Shown here one piece after another: positions 55,480 through 64,000 of a stretch of 64,000 bases of DNA; the first letter of the stretch is position 1; each line of letters begins with the position of its first letter. Source of the stretch: Lasiosphaeris hirsuta (Eukaryota > Ascomycota > Sordariomycetes > Sordariales > Lasiosphaeriaceae); the NCBI GenBank assembly GCA_030549175.1, contig JAUKUA010000006.1:4464001-4528000 (forward strand), in the 5' to 3' direction. The notes under the pieces were generated by a model. That model worked only from the letters and a program-made list of their open reading frames with translations. It was not told the DNA's origin and ran no database searches. The position numbers and the translations under genes are program-made.

Positions 55480-55960
55480 AAAGCATATTTCCGTCCGTAG
55501 CTTTCGGATGTGGGGCCCTTGCCACCCTTCCATCTTTACGGCATTTGAAAGGCATGATGATGTACATGCTCGGCTCATATAGACTCAGCCGGTTCGGCCC
55601 GCCACACAGCTCACCCCCTTCCCCAACGCAGAGTTCACCTGCCATGTACTGATATCCGTGGCAGAACTTTGAACAGATATCCACCGTCATATCGCCGCTC
55701 CTCAGCACATTGTCTTTCAACGACTTCACAACCGCATTGCCGGTCCAGCACCCCTAGTAGGCAAAGCCCCCAACTTTCTTCCCATATCCTCCCGCTCTCT
55801 CGGCTCCCGTCCGGAAGATGTTCAGACGATCGGCATCCCTACACACATTGTGATGGTCTCCACCACGCCGCATCGAACACTCCCTCTGTGCGTGCGATGT
55901 GGGTTCCCGGTGTCGATGTAGCAACCGAGATAAGGAGCTTTGACGGGAGATAATGCTGGG
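55480..55960 (-). pseudogene. tandem WSC-domain relic
   Basis: On the minus strand one piece reads GGDHHNVCRDADRLNIFRTG, the end of a WSC domain with cysteine-to-arginine changes. Then GGFAY, TAG, GCWTGN begins a second WSC domain, continuing DMTVDICSKFCHGYQYMAG and ELCGGPNRLSLYEP, which keeps most WSC landmarks. WSC domains bind wall glucans (known). The stop, lost cysteines and absence of flanking domains show it is dead. Its upstream edge coincides with the dispersed repeat at 55957-56112, suggesting insertion or recombination broke it. Confidence 0.75.
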
Positions 55961-56112
55961 CAACACAAAAAGTGATGAATTCGGTAATGGTTCTGGCCCA
56001 GGGAAAATCTCTGGCCCTCTTTGGTGGGTAGGCCACGCTAGAACCACGCTATCTACCAATCAGGAGGCGGCTACAACCTTCTGGAAGGCTCCCTTCCAAC
56101 AGATAACTGTCT
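55957..56112 (+). repeat. dispersed palindromic repeat, copy 2
   Basis: Same element as 42355-42525, same orientation, with the TGGTTCT...AGAACCA arms (55988-55994 and 56038-56044). It abuts the WSC relic. Confidence 0.75.
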
Positions 56113-57110
56113 TGGAAAGCCGTAGTGACGCGCTGTCTCATGAGGTTGTGCTCCTTACAGCTTTGGTGTGGCTATATAATATGATGTCTAAATAATATCA
56201 GCCGAAAGAATTGTGCAACGTCTGCCACTCTGTCCATTCATTGTCATGACTCGCCGTCGTACCACCAACCTATGTTTCTCCGGTCGGTTTGTCGGGGCTG
56301 TCAACCCAACCCGACACGAGAAGGCGCATCGACATTGCCGCTCTTAGTCGGACAGCTACTGGCGTCAGATATCCCCTGTTTGGGGAAATGATACTATCAA
56401 GCAGCGGTGTCCCGCGACCTAATACCTCCAAGCCCAATCCGATAACATCCGCCATTTGACACCACGCTTACGACTCATCGACTCTTGTCAGCGAATTGGA
56501 ATCACGATGTCGGTGATATTGCGAGGTGTGCATGGCTTCCTCTGTCCAAATTAGGAGTTTGTTCATTGACTCTGAAATAGAGGTCATGGATATTTTACTC
56601 GGAACCGCTCTGAAGGCGCCCACTGCACAACGAATGAGACCAATGATGAATCTGCGGCATGTTTCAAAAGAGACACACCGAAATCGAAAGCAGCCATATT
56701 TTCCACTCAGTACAGCACAACCAAAGCGCCCTATTGCAGTGTGTTCCCCTGAATGTGCTCATATGTTGCACAGTGGTCTCTGGGTATTCAGCCCTACAGA
56801 CTGGGCTGGCTGAATATCTCGTGATTGGTCAGGGTCCGCCCTCCCGTCCAATGACAGGTCCCCGATGGCACACTTGCGCCGCGGGCTGAATTGATGGAGC
56901 GGTGTGCGCCCGCATGAAGCCTTCGCGTGCTCTGACTGGTCACGGTGCCTGGGCGCTAGGCTTCTATCTGAGTCCGCGCTTGAGGTACGGTCTAGATATA
57001 ATAAGTATCTCCTGGCTAGCCACTTGGACATGTCCCCATGAACCATTTTTTTAACACTGTCGTTTGTCAACTCAAACAAGAAGATATTGTTGCGCTGCTC
57101 TCGCCCCACC
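56113..57110. other. intergenic upstream of the H2A-like-fold gene
   Basis: No supported gene. GATATAATAAG at about 56994-57004 lies some 107 bp upstream of the ATG at 57111 and may be its TATA element. Confidence 0.45.
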
Positions 57111-58574
57111 ATGGCGGCCCCTCCGAGCCCACAGGCGACAATTTCCATCTCCTCAGGATGCCTCTGCTTCGGCGCGCTGAACAACATCTGGAATGGCGCC
57201 TCGGTGCCAGTGCAACCATTTCCTGCCCTCGCGCAACCCCACACGTCTGGGACCGTCAAGACGCAATCCATTGAGTTTAACACTGCTGCGCGGAACGGGA
57301 CCTGGAATGTCTTCCAGCTCATGGACCTAAGGACAAAGGAGGTAGCTGCATGGTTTCTTGCCCACTCCGACGTCAATCCCCAGGCCGAAATGGACAGAAT
57401 CCTTGGTGTAGCAGGATCCCCTTACGAGCTCGACAGCGGGAGCCAATGTAACGACGAGAATACGGCCCGGAATGGCGTCTTTGTGATCAATCGCTATGAC
57501 TGGGGATACTACAGCGACCAGCGGTCGCGGGATGAGGTTGTGGTTGCCGAAGAACTGGAGAGGGAGGCTGGCACGTTGGGCACGATATTCGAATCAGTGG
57601 GTCTTGTGGACCTCGCAATGGCGAGATCGATGGTGCTCCAGTGGAAAGCACAGCGCTCAGGCGAGAGGCTGTGGTCGGAGGGCGGTGCATGGCTCCATAT
57701 TCCCGGGGGCGAGTACATGTTTGGCCGCTTTGGTTTCGACGATGATCGCCTCGCAGCCCGCTCCTTTCTCTTCTTCACCACGAATACATGCTTCACGCGG
57801 ACTACGTTCAAAGGATTGGACCAACCTTTGCGGAAGGAAGAAACGCCAAAGGAGAGATTTGAGCGCAAGGTCCGGGAGGGTTGCGACTTCTCGGGGCTGG
57901 AGGAGCTTCACAAGTTTGCTCGACCACCCGAAGCACCTGGTTTCGTCTCGCTGTCACCACCGCCGCCGCCGCTGGCCGATTGCTTCGGCCCATATGACCA
58001 GAGAGATCATATTTTGAGAAACGAGGATATCATCAACGCAATCCATGCTCATCAGAATTCTGAGGAGCCACCAACCACCAAAGATACAATTGAGCCATGG
58101 GAAGAGCTGGTGTATGATGTTCTCAACGAAATGCTTCTCAGCTATTTGCAGCGCACCGTCGTCCCGAGAATGAGAAATCTGGCGTTATCTGCTGCCGCCG
58201 AAGTCGTATTTCCTCGCAGTACCTCGGGGGGTGAACGCTCGCAGTGGAATGCTTTGTGCTACCGCTTCTTCACGCAACCAGACGCCTTCCAAACGAGCAA
58301 CTTTGACAGCACCTACGTGGGTAGCCGCATTGCATCATTCCTTTCCCAATTCGGAGATGCATCTGTGATATTTGAGCATGAATGCGTAACTGGCATCGCT
58401 AGAGTGGTTGCCTTCATCCTTGGCGAAGTAACGGAGCTGGCCAACAACTACGCCCGCGACGGTTTCCGCGACAAGATCACATCAGCCGACATCCGAATGG
58501 TCGTCCAAGTTGACCCAGAGTTACGCCATCTCTTACAGTTCTCGAGGGTTTACTGGGAGGGAAGGGGCCGGTAA
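57111..58574 (+). CDS. protein with C-terminal histone-H2A-like fold
   Basis: Intron-less, 487 residues; the ATG at 57111 has a strong context (CCACCATGG). The last 60 residues (about 428-487) align by eye with the C-terminal half of histone H2A: ILGEVTELANNYARD against the H2A helix ILELAGNAARDN, KITSADIRMVV against RIIPRHLQLAI, and DPELRHLLQ against DEELNKLL. The preceding segment (about 345-425, VYDVLNEMLLSYLQ...) is helical. The N-terminal 290 residues are well-formed but unrecognised, with WSEGGAWLHIPGGEYMFGRF and a Pro-rich linker near 280-290. Histone folds pair with a partner fold, so a DNA- or protein-binding role is possible; this is inferred. Not a core histone (long, acidic, no basic tail). 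Confidence 0.7.
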   Translation: MAAPPSPQATISISSGCLCFGALNNIWNGASVPVQPFPALAQPHTSGTVKTQSIEFNTAARNGTWNVFQLMDLRTKEVAAWFLAHSDVNPQAEMDRILGVAGSPYELDSGSQCNDENTARNGVFVINRYDWGYYSDQRSRDEVVVAEELEREAGTLGTIFESVGLVDLAMARSMVLQWKAQRSGERLWSEGGAWLHIPGGEYMFGRFGFDDDRLAARSFLFFTTNTCFTRTTFKGLDQPLRKEETPKERFERKVREGCDFSGLEELHKFARPPEAPGFVSLSPPPPPLADCFGPYDQRDHILRNEDIINAIHAHQNSEEPPTTKDTIEPWEELVYDVLNEMLLSYLQRTVVPRMRNLALSAAAEVVFPRSTSGGERSQWNALCYRFFTQPDAFQTSNFDSTYVGSRIASFLSQFGDASVIFEHECVTGIARVVAFILGEVTELANNYARDGFRDKITSADIRMVVQVDPELRHLLQFSRVYWEGRGR

Positions 58575-58909
58575 TCTTTTGCTACGAGTGGCTCTTGGGG
58601 GATATAGAGGCTCGACGGCGGCACAGAGGGAATCAGGGGTTGTTGGCACTGGTTCTTGGGTTTTTGAGAGCGAAAAATGAGCTATGTCCTGGGGCATGCA
58701 TGAGGTCAAATACCGTTGCTGCTAGAGCAGAATGGGCTTGTCCAAGATCGAAGCCAAATTGGATGCTGGGAACTGCTAGTTGGTGGGTGTTGCGACGGGC
58801 AGCTTCCATTACAGGTTCCTTCCCAGCAGGCATAAAATAGTCCTTCCTTTTTTGTCTCTTCAAGATGACCAACTTGGAGTGAATTGTATGGCACCGAGGT
58901 ACCATGTGC
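58575..58909. other. short convergent intergenic
   Basis: 335 bp between the ends of two genes; no feature seen. Confidence 0.5.
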
Positions 58910-60838
58910 TTAACCAGGGAGCTCGACGACTCCCCTCGATGCCGCCACAGGTAGCCCTGCTCTGACGGCAGTGCCATCCAGCTCTTCCCTCGTCCCAGCC
59001 CGATGCCGCGGATCCGTGTCCAACTCGGCGCCACGCAGCGCCCTTGAGTCGGCTTCTGCCATAATTTCCGACGGGCCACCTGATGCGGCCGTCTTTGCGT
59101 CCAGCTCTGACCTCACTGGGGACACTGATGATAGAGATTTTCCGCCAACTTCTTGCACCTCGCTGAGGGCGTGTTCGCCGTCGCCGCTGGGGCCAGCATT
59201 ACCCCTACCCCCCTGTTTCTTCTTTCTCCAGAAGAAAAGCGCAGCCAAGACAAGGGCAATAGCACCACTCAGACCAGCCCCAACACCAATCCCTGCTTTA
59301 GCACCGACACTCAAACCACCCGCGCCACCACCGCCGTCACCGTCGCCTGGTCCCGTCCCGCCGTCAGTACTGCCCGTACTGCCCCCCCAGGCTGGCTGTG
59401 CCCGCCATCTACATCCTCCGCAGTGGTCGAGGTACTCGGCCGCCTTGGGACCGCCGGCTCGGTGTGGTTGCCCTCGCAGCGGTAACTCCCCTTGACAACC
59501 TTCTGGAAGAAATTGGCATCGAACCAGCTGCAGTCCATATCCGGAGCGCCGACTACGCTAAAGTCGCCCGTGACCTCGTGCAGCGAGAACAGCTCCACGT
59601 TGGTGAAGCTCCCCTCGAGATCAATGCTCCCAGCCCGGCCGAGGACGTTGGCGGTCAAGTTCAGCAGCCGCGGGTTGTGCGCGACCTCGAGCTTCTCGAC
59701 AAAGCTCAGCCGCGGCAGCGTGAAGTCGACAAGCACCGAGTTGTTGTTGACACGCAGCGTGGTGTTGGCTGTTTCGAGCCGCGGCAGGTGCAGGTCGGGG
59801 AACAGGTTGTGCTCAAAGAACAGGGAATAGGCCTTGGGGTGGACGACGCGCAGCTCGGGAAGCCGCAGGCTCACCAGGTTCGAGAACCACGTCGACTGAA
59901 CCGCCCGCCCCGTGTTGCCGAGCCCGTCGCCGAGCACTGTGGTCAGGCGTGGGAACTCGGCGCTCGTCTCGCGCCCGTTCTTCGAGATCTGCAGGTCGCT
60001 AACGGTCACGGCCGCCACCGATATGGTCTTCAAGTCTCTATTATCGGTGATGGCCATGCTCCGGACCGTTTCGGCGCGCGGGAGGTGGATCGTCTGGAAG
60101 CCGTTGCCGAGCATGGACACACTGGCGTTGAGCATGACGACGGTAGAGTAGAAAGCATCAGCGTCGTTGTTCGTTATGGGATCCTCGCTCCCCGACCGCA
60201 GCGCCGGGTCCAGCATCCCGCTGACAGTCGTGACGTTGAGGTAGAGGGTACCGAACTTAACCGAGTTCATATGCACGTAGTCGACGGTCGTGTTGCGGCC
60301 GAACGACAGCTGGACGCGGTCGAACTGACCGCCCACGTCAAGCTGACGCATGTACTCGAGGGCGGGGAAAGCTATTTCCACATCGCCCTGGCGGGTGCTG
60401 GATCCCACAGACGGGTGGTAGGTGAGGAACAGTGAGCCATTGATGCGCCGTAGGGTGTCGCCCCGGAGCGAAGTCTGCTCGCCGGGCCCGCGCTGGTAGA
60501 CACCCAGGTTGCCGTTGATGGTGTCGTACCCGTCAAAGACGGCCTCGGTCGTGTTCGTGATGCCTATGCTGCCGGTGTATAGCGTACAGGATGGGACCGC
60601 CACCGGCGATCGCGTGGGCGTGGCGGCCAGGAAGGTCGTTCCTGCTTTGGAACATGATTCTGTTGTCCGGCAAAAAAAAAAAAAAAACGCGTCAGTGAAG
60701 GGGCCAACCCAGCGTCGCGGTTCTATCTTTTCATAAACTAGGCTGGAGTAGTTGGGAGAGGAGAGGGGGCTCACGCGTGCTCACACCTGTGGCCAGAGCC
60801 AACAAAAGCGCCAAAGGATTTCGAGGCCGGAGCCGCAT
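58910..60838 (-). CDS. Ecm33-like cell-wall receptor, one-base frame break
   Basis: Exon 1 60838-60787 encodes a signal peptide (MRLRPRNPLALLLALAT). Intron 60660-60786 (127 nt, containing a 15-16-base homopolymer) and exon 2 60659-58910 follow. The ectodomain (about 20-430) has the receptor-L/LRR-like pattern of Ecm33/Sps2 proteins: repeated L..LP.L..V and L.I..N segments, many N-x-S/T sites, and a closing CSWFDANFFQ...SYRC. A Gly/Ser/Thr stalk, a transmembrane helix (IGVGAGLSGAIALVLAALFF) and a basic cytoplasmic start (WRKKK) follow. The frame breaks in a seven-C run at 59382-59388: the stalk is continuous only if one more base were present. This is either a real indel or a homopolymer sequencing error. 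Ecm33-like proteins support wall integrity (known). Confidence 0.75.
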
Positions 60839-61792
60839 TCTCGTTGGCGCGACAGTCGAGTCTGGAAGCCAGAACAGAACAGAAGGGAGAAAATTGCGAG
60901 CGGCGACGGCCTGGTTTTCATGACTTAATCACACCCTTGTCAGGTGAATGCTCCGCCAAGCTCATAGTCGGCGCCACGTCATTTCAGCTGATCTTGGCTC
61001 ATCACGAGGCCCTCTCACAGATTAGTATTCCGTAGCGCGCTTGGTTTTTAGACCAGCTTAATATGGCAAGGGACAATGGGGGGGCACTATGAGGGGGCAC
61101 TATGAGGGGGCACTTGGTTTTCTACCGGTTTGATGTTTCTAGCATTTTGCCTCCCTACCAGGGAGCTAGATCGGTCCCTCTAGCGGGTACCTGAGGGCTT
61201 AGTAGGTATAAGCTTGGGCTTAGAGCCTAGGTCTATTGTAGTTAGCCCTCTAGGGGCTGTTTTCCATTCGTTAGCTGAGTTGGCCTGTGGCTCAGCTAGC
61301 TGTAGGCTAGCCTACTGGGCTAGGTGGGGTATGACCCATGGTTTGGCCGGTGTCTGGGCCACTCCTAGCAAATAGGAGGGCTGGGGGTTGGTAGGGCATG
61401 GCACCTGTACGTTCAGGGTCAAGCCGAGGCGATAAGTTAGGGGTTTGAGCCCCTCCCGCGAGCTAGTTAAGGACCCCTTGGATCCGTACCAACGCTTCTC
61501 TTCCCCAGCATACCCTACGTCCTCGCTGGGTATTTTGCTGAAGCCCTGGTCCAGGGCGTCTGAGAATCTTGAAAACCTTCCACTTTGCAGACTACTCTAT
61601 ATCGTGTTCAGCTTTCACTTCCAACATAAAGTTAGAGAGGGTCGCATGTGGTAGGCGTTAATCAAGTACCACGATGAGAGCAAGCGCGGGCTGCACGCTA
61701 GGGTTGAGGTCGCAAAAGAGATGCCCGAAGGCGAACGGAGTCGTGATACCAAGTAGTGTTTTGTCGATTTCAGCATGGCTTCGTAGAGCAGA
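60839..61792. other. gene-free relic stretch
   Basis: Contains the 13-bp tandem repeat at 61078-61114 and a CTAG-rich, stop-filled stretch (61130-61470) typical of decayed elements. A GGGGTTTGAGCCCC string near 61440-61453 resembles a tRNA T arm, but no cloverleaf is seen. Confidence 0.45.
61078..61114 (+). repeat. 13-bp tandem repeat, three units
   Basis: Three units of GAGGGGGCACTAT with small edge changes. Confidence 0.8.
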
Positions 61793-62207
61793 ATGACAGT
61801 GGACGATATCCCCAAACCCTTGCAAGTCGCGGACGAGGTCCACCCGGATGCCCGAGAGCGACTACGTCTTCACAGAGCGCGTGCAGCTCTTCCCGGAAGG
61901 TTGTCTGATACTTGCCGACGGAGACAAGGTATATTCATACGCTATCTCCCATCCAATCTGTTGCGCCCAGCTGCCCGCGCTCGACAGTGTGCTTAAGGAG
62001 ATCCTTTCCGACGTAGATCAGTACTATATCTACGACGTCGTCGTCTTGCCGGAGCTCCGTGGGTGGAGGCACGCAGCCAAGGGAATTCACCTACTTCTCG
62101 AGGTTGCCAGTCGCTTTACCACGACCTATCTCGTGTCGGTCTACGACACTGGGCCATTCTGGCGTCGATTCGGTTTCGAAGCAGGAACGGTCAATAAAAT
62201 CCTATGA
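61793..62207 (+). pseudogene. GNAT acetyltransferase, frame broken near the start
   Basis: The ATG at 61793 opens MTVDDIPKPLQVADEVHPD. The family pattern (HPD-LPESDYVF...) then continues only in another frame from 61848: MPESDYVFTERVQLFPEGC, YYIYDVVVLPELRGWRHAAK (acetyl-CoA-binding region, where R/Q-x-x-G-x-G/A is expected) and LVSVYDTGPFWRRFGFEAG. Two bases appear to be missing at about 61845-61850. Alternatively translation starts at 61848, giving a 119-residue protein without the first strand. Known relatives transfer acetyl groups to small amines; the substrate is unknown. Confidence 0.65.
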
Positions 62208-62718
62208 GAGAAGCTCCGCAACTACGGCGACGACGCTGTCTAATGTCTCACAGGAATTCTGCTGTTTCAGAGAAAGATTGAGCTTGCGATAGGAACGCGG
62301 GGTAAGGGCGATGATGATGACAAGACCAAGTATGACGGCGACAGCAATGAAGGGGAGATGAAGAGGACGAGGAAATATCGATAGTGACTGAAATATTACC
62401 ATTAGGGATGCCAAGGAGCGCTACACACTAGCACGGAATCACGTGAAGGAGCTTGGTGCTTGGGAATGACTTGTGCTGTCCATGGGCTCCACTAACCAAC
62501 GGCAAAGCCGTGACAGTGACGGCAGTGTCAGGTGCATACCCCGACGTGGCCAGATTTAGGGGGTAATTCTCATCGAATGTGTTATCAGTTGGGACTGGGA
62601 CATGTTGAGTTTATTGAGCGGGGACTGTGAATCGTACTTTCTACACATATGCATGGCATTCGCAGTTCATGGCATCTCGGACAGGCACGTCTGCTTTAGA
62701 CCCCAAGGCCTACCGACC
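62208..62718. other. intergenic, no gene recognised
   Basis: A 70-codon minus frame (62414-62202) contains one hydrophobic segment but has no support as a gene. Confidence 0.45.
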
Positions 62719-64000
62719 TCAAGCCTTGGCACACTCGATCAAGGCGGCATCTGTGCCCTTATTCCGATAGACCTGCAGGATCTTTAAACCTGCCCGCCCC
62801 GTAATATCCTTGAAGCCGGAAATTGTCCTCTCCTTCCCCCCAATAAGGAGCATCGCAATATCTGCCGCCGTCGCAAAGGCCGAGGGTGGGTTGCTCAGGA
62901 CCTGCTCCACGATCAGCAGCTTACTGTCTGCTGCCATGGCATCTGAGATTCGCTGCAACATGCCGACACACTCCTCGTCCCCGTAGTCGTGAAGGCAACG
63001 GCGGATATAGTAAGTCATGGCGCCCTTGACGGGTTGTTCAGCGTGGAAGTCCATCCCGACAAACCGGACATCGGCCATCTCGGGACTGACAGAGGACTTG
63101 GCTGCTTCCACAACTTCGGGCAAGTCTTCGACCACACAACGATGAGCTGGCAGCCCCGGCGTGGCTTGCAGAATCGCCTTGACCGCCTGGCCCTTCCCGC
63201 CTCCCACATCGACCAGAAGCGCCCGGCCACTGTCCCTCGCCGTAGTAACCACCCAGCTGAGATCGTACGAACCAAGGCTGGGGAATCTCTGCTCCATAGC
63301 CGCCATGGCTAGTATCATGTTGCGTAGGCGGTCTGGGTGATCGCTGAGTATGTCCCAGACGGATCTGCCAAGCTGGCCAAAGGCAAAGGCAGAGATGGTG
63401 TCGAGACGCCCCGTGGGCTCCCTGAGTCCGAACTGGTCAAAATAGGCCGGCATGGCGCACAATGCGGGCAAGGTCTCGTCGAAAAACATCTGCATCATGG
63501 CGCTGATGGGGCTGTCGGTGGTGTAGACTTGGGAACGGGGAGTATGGGCGACATGGCCAGGAGCGGGTTGACGGAGGAACTTGGCTGCGACGAGAGGTGC
63601 GGCGAAGCGTGCTTGTTATATAGAGAATTAGATTGGCACCCACGACAAGTCGAAATGGGCATGGTGTTGCGAGTGTGAAGACACCGGGTTATGGGTGGGC
63701 TTGAAGGGTTTGGAATAATCGAAGCGTACCAATGAGTGCAACATCCGCCCCTACTTTTCCTGCGAGATCTCCATACGAGATCCTGGCCTCTTCGCCGGTG
63801 GGCATGTTCTGGAAGACCTTCCATTTGACGAATAGCCTGATTGCGGCAAACTGGGCGAGAAAAGGAATCCAGTCTACGATATCATCAGAGGCCGCCTTGA
63901 TGAGGTCAACCGCATCTTTCGCAGCGCTGATGATTTTCAGCCGTTCAGGGGTGTTTGACTCCAAGGAGAGCGATCCTGCTCGGATGCTTGTCGCGGTATC
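62719..64000 (-). CDS. O-methyltransferase (fungal class II), N-terminus outside the window
   Basis: SAM-dependent O-methyltransferase of the plant-caffeate-type fold. Exon 2 (63610-62719) has LVDVGGGKGQAV (SAM motif I), VEDLPEVVE, MTYYIRRCLHDYGDEECVGM with the catalytic His, LLIVEQVLSNPP, and ends GTDAALIECAKA. Intron 63611-63729 joins ...GADVAL to RFAAPLVAAKFLRQPAPGHV, restoring the usual winged-helix dimerisation region. Its acceptor is the uncommon AAG. The upstream exon is open to the window edge, so the start lies beyond 64000. Such enzymes methylate phenolic hydroxyls in fungal metabolite pathways (known); the pathway here is unknown. Sequence seen is undamaged. Confidence 0.8.

Noticed and set aside
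59398..60435. 345-codon plus-strand ORF
   Set aside because: Antisense shadow of the Ecm33-like gene.
62202..62414. Short minus frame with one hydrophobic helix
   Set aside because: Only 70 codons, overlaps the end of the GNAT frame and lacks other support.

Overview
The window looks like nuclear DNA of a filamentous ascomycete (Pezizomycotina, probably Sordariomycetes). Evidence: short GT-AG introns of about 55-130 nt with CTAAC/CTGAC branch sites, large enzymes without introns, HET, NACHT and SesB-like genes, small secreted proteins, CYP52-type P450s, WSC and Ecm33-like wall proteins, and AT-rich decayed stretches between GC-rich genes. There is no ribosomal RNA, and only relic-like tRNA signals. 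Exon boundaries were worked out by hand from splice signals and frame, so they are models.

Layout. 0-3.1 kb: a Pro/Ser-rich reading frame broken by one TAG. 3.1-16.2 kb: a metabolic stretch with a decayed NRPS-like adenylation/carrier gene, an intact CYP52-like P450, an intron-less 1185-residue four-domain fusion (methyltransferase, FAD oxidoreductase, phosphomevalonate-kinase-like kinase, adenine-phosphoribosyltransferase-like domain) and a secreted SMP-30-like beta-propeller. Two inverted copies of a multi-hairpin repeat bracket the first three. 16.6-35.3 kb: an allorecognition/immunity-type region with a dead HET gene, an ankyrin protein with a 20-unit tail, two coiled-coil proteins, a SesB-like hydrolase-NACHT NLR, two free-standing SesB-like hydrolases, a ricin-B-type lectin and a degenerate, probably membrane-anchored fourth relative of the hydrolases. 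The relatives share intron positions but differ at the catalytic nucleophile.

36-50 kb: a secreted alpha/beta hydrolase, a broken DUF6606/DUF3638-type gene, two small secreted proteins, a P450 relic, an AT-rich block with a HET relic and a cysteine-rich mini-ORF, and a secreted DJ-1/PfpI protein. 50-64 kb: an F-box/LRR-type fragment, an NAD(P)-dependent reductase, a Fungal_trans_2-like regulator, a Cys/His-rich broken gene, a WSC relic, a protein ending in a histone-H2A-like fold, an Ecm33-like wall receptor with a one-base frame break, a frame-broken GNAT and an O-methyltransferase running off the right edge.

Overall it reads as an accessory region: metabolic genes and NLR/HET-type genes turn over quickly, many are pseudogenised, and dispersed relic repeats sit between them. 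The most notable items are the SesB-like hydrolase/NLR group, the four-domain fusion enzyme and the H2A-like-fold protein.
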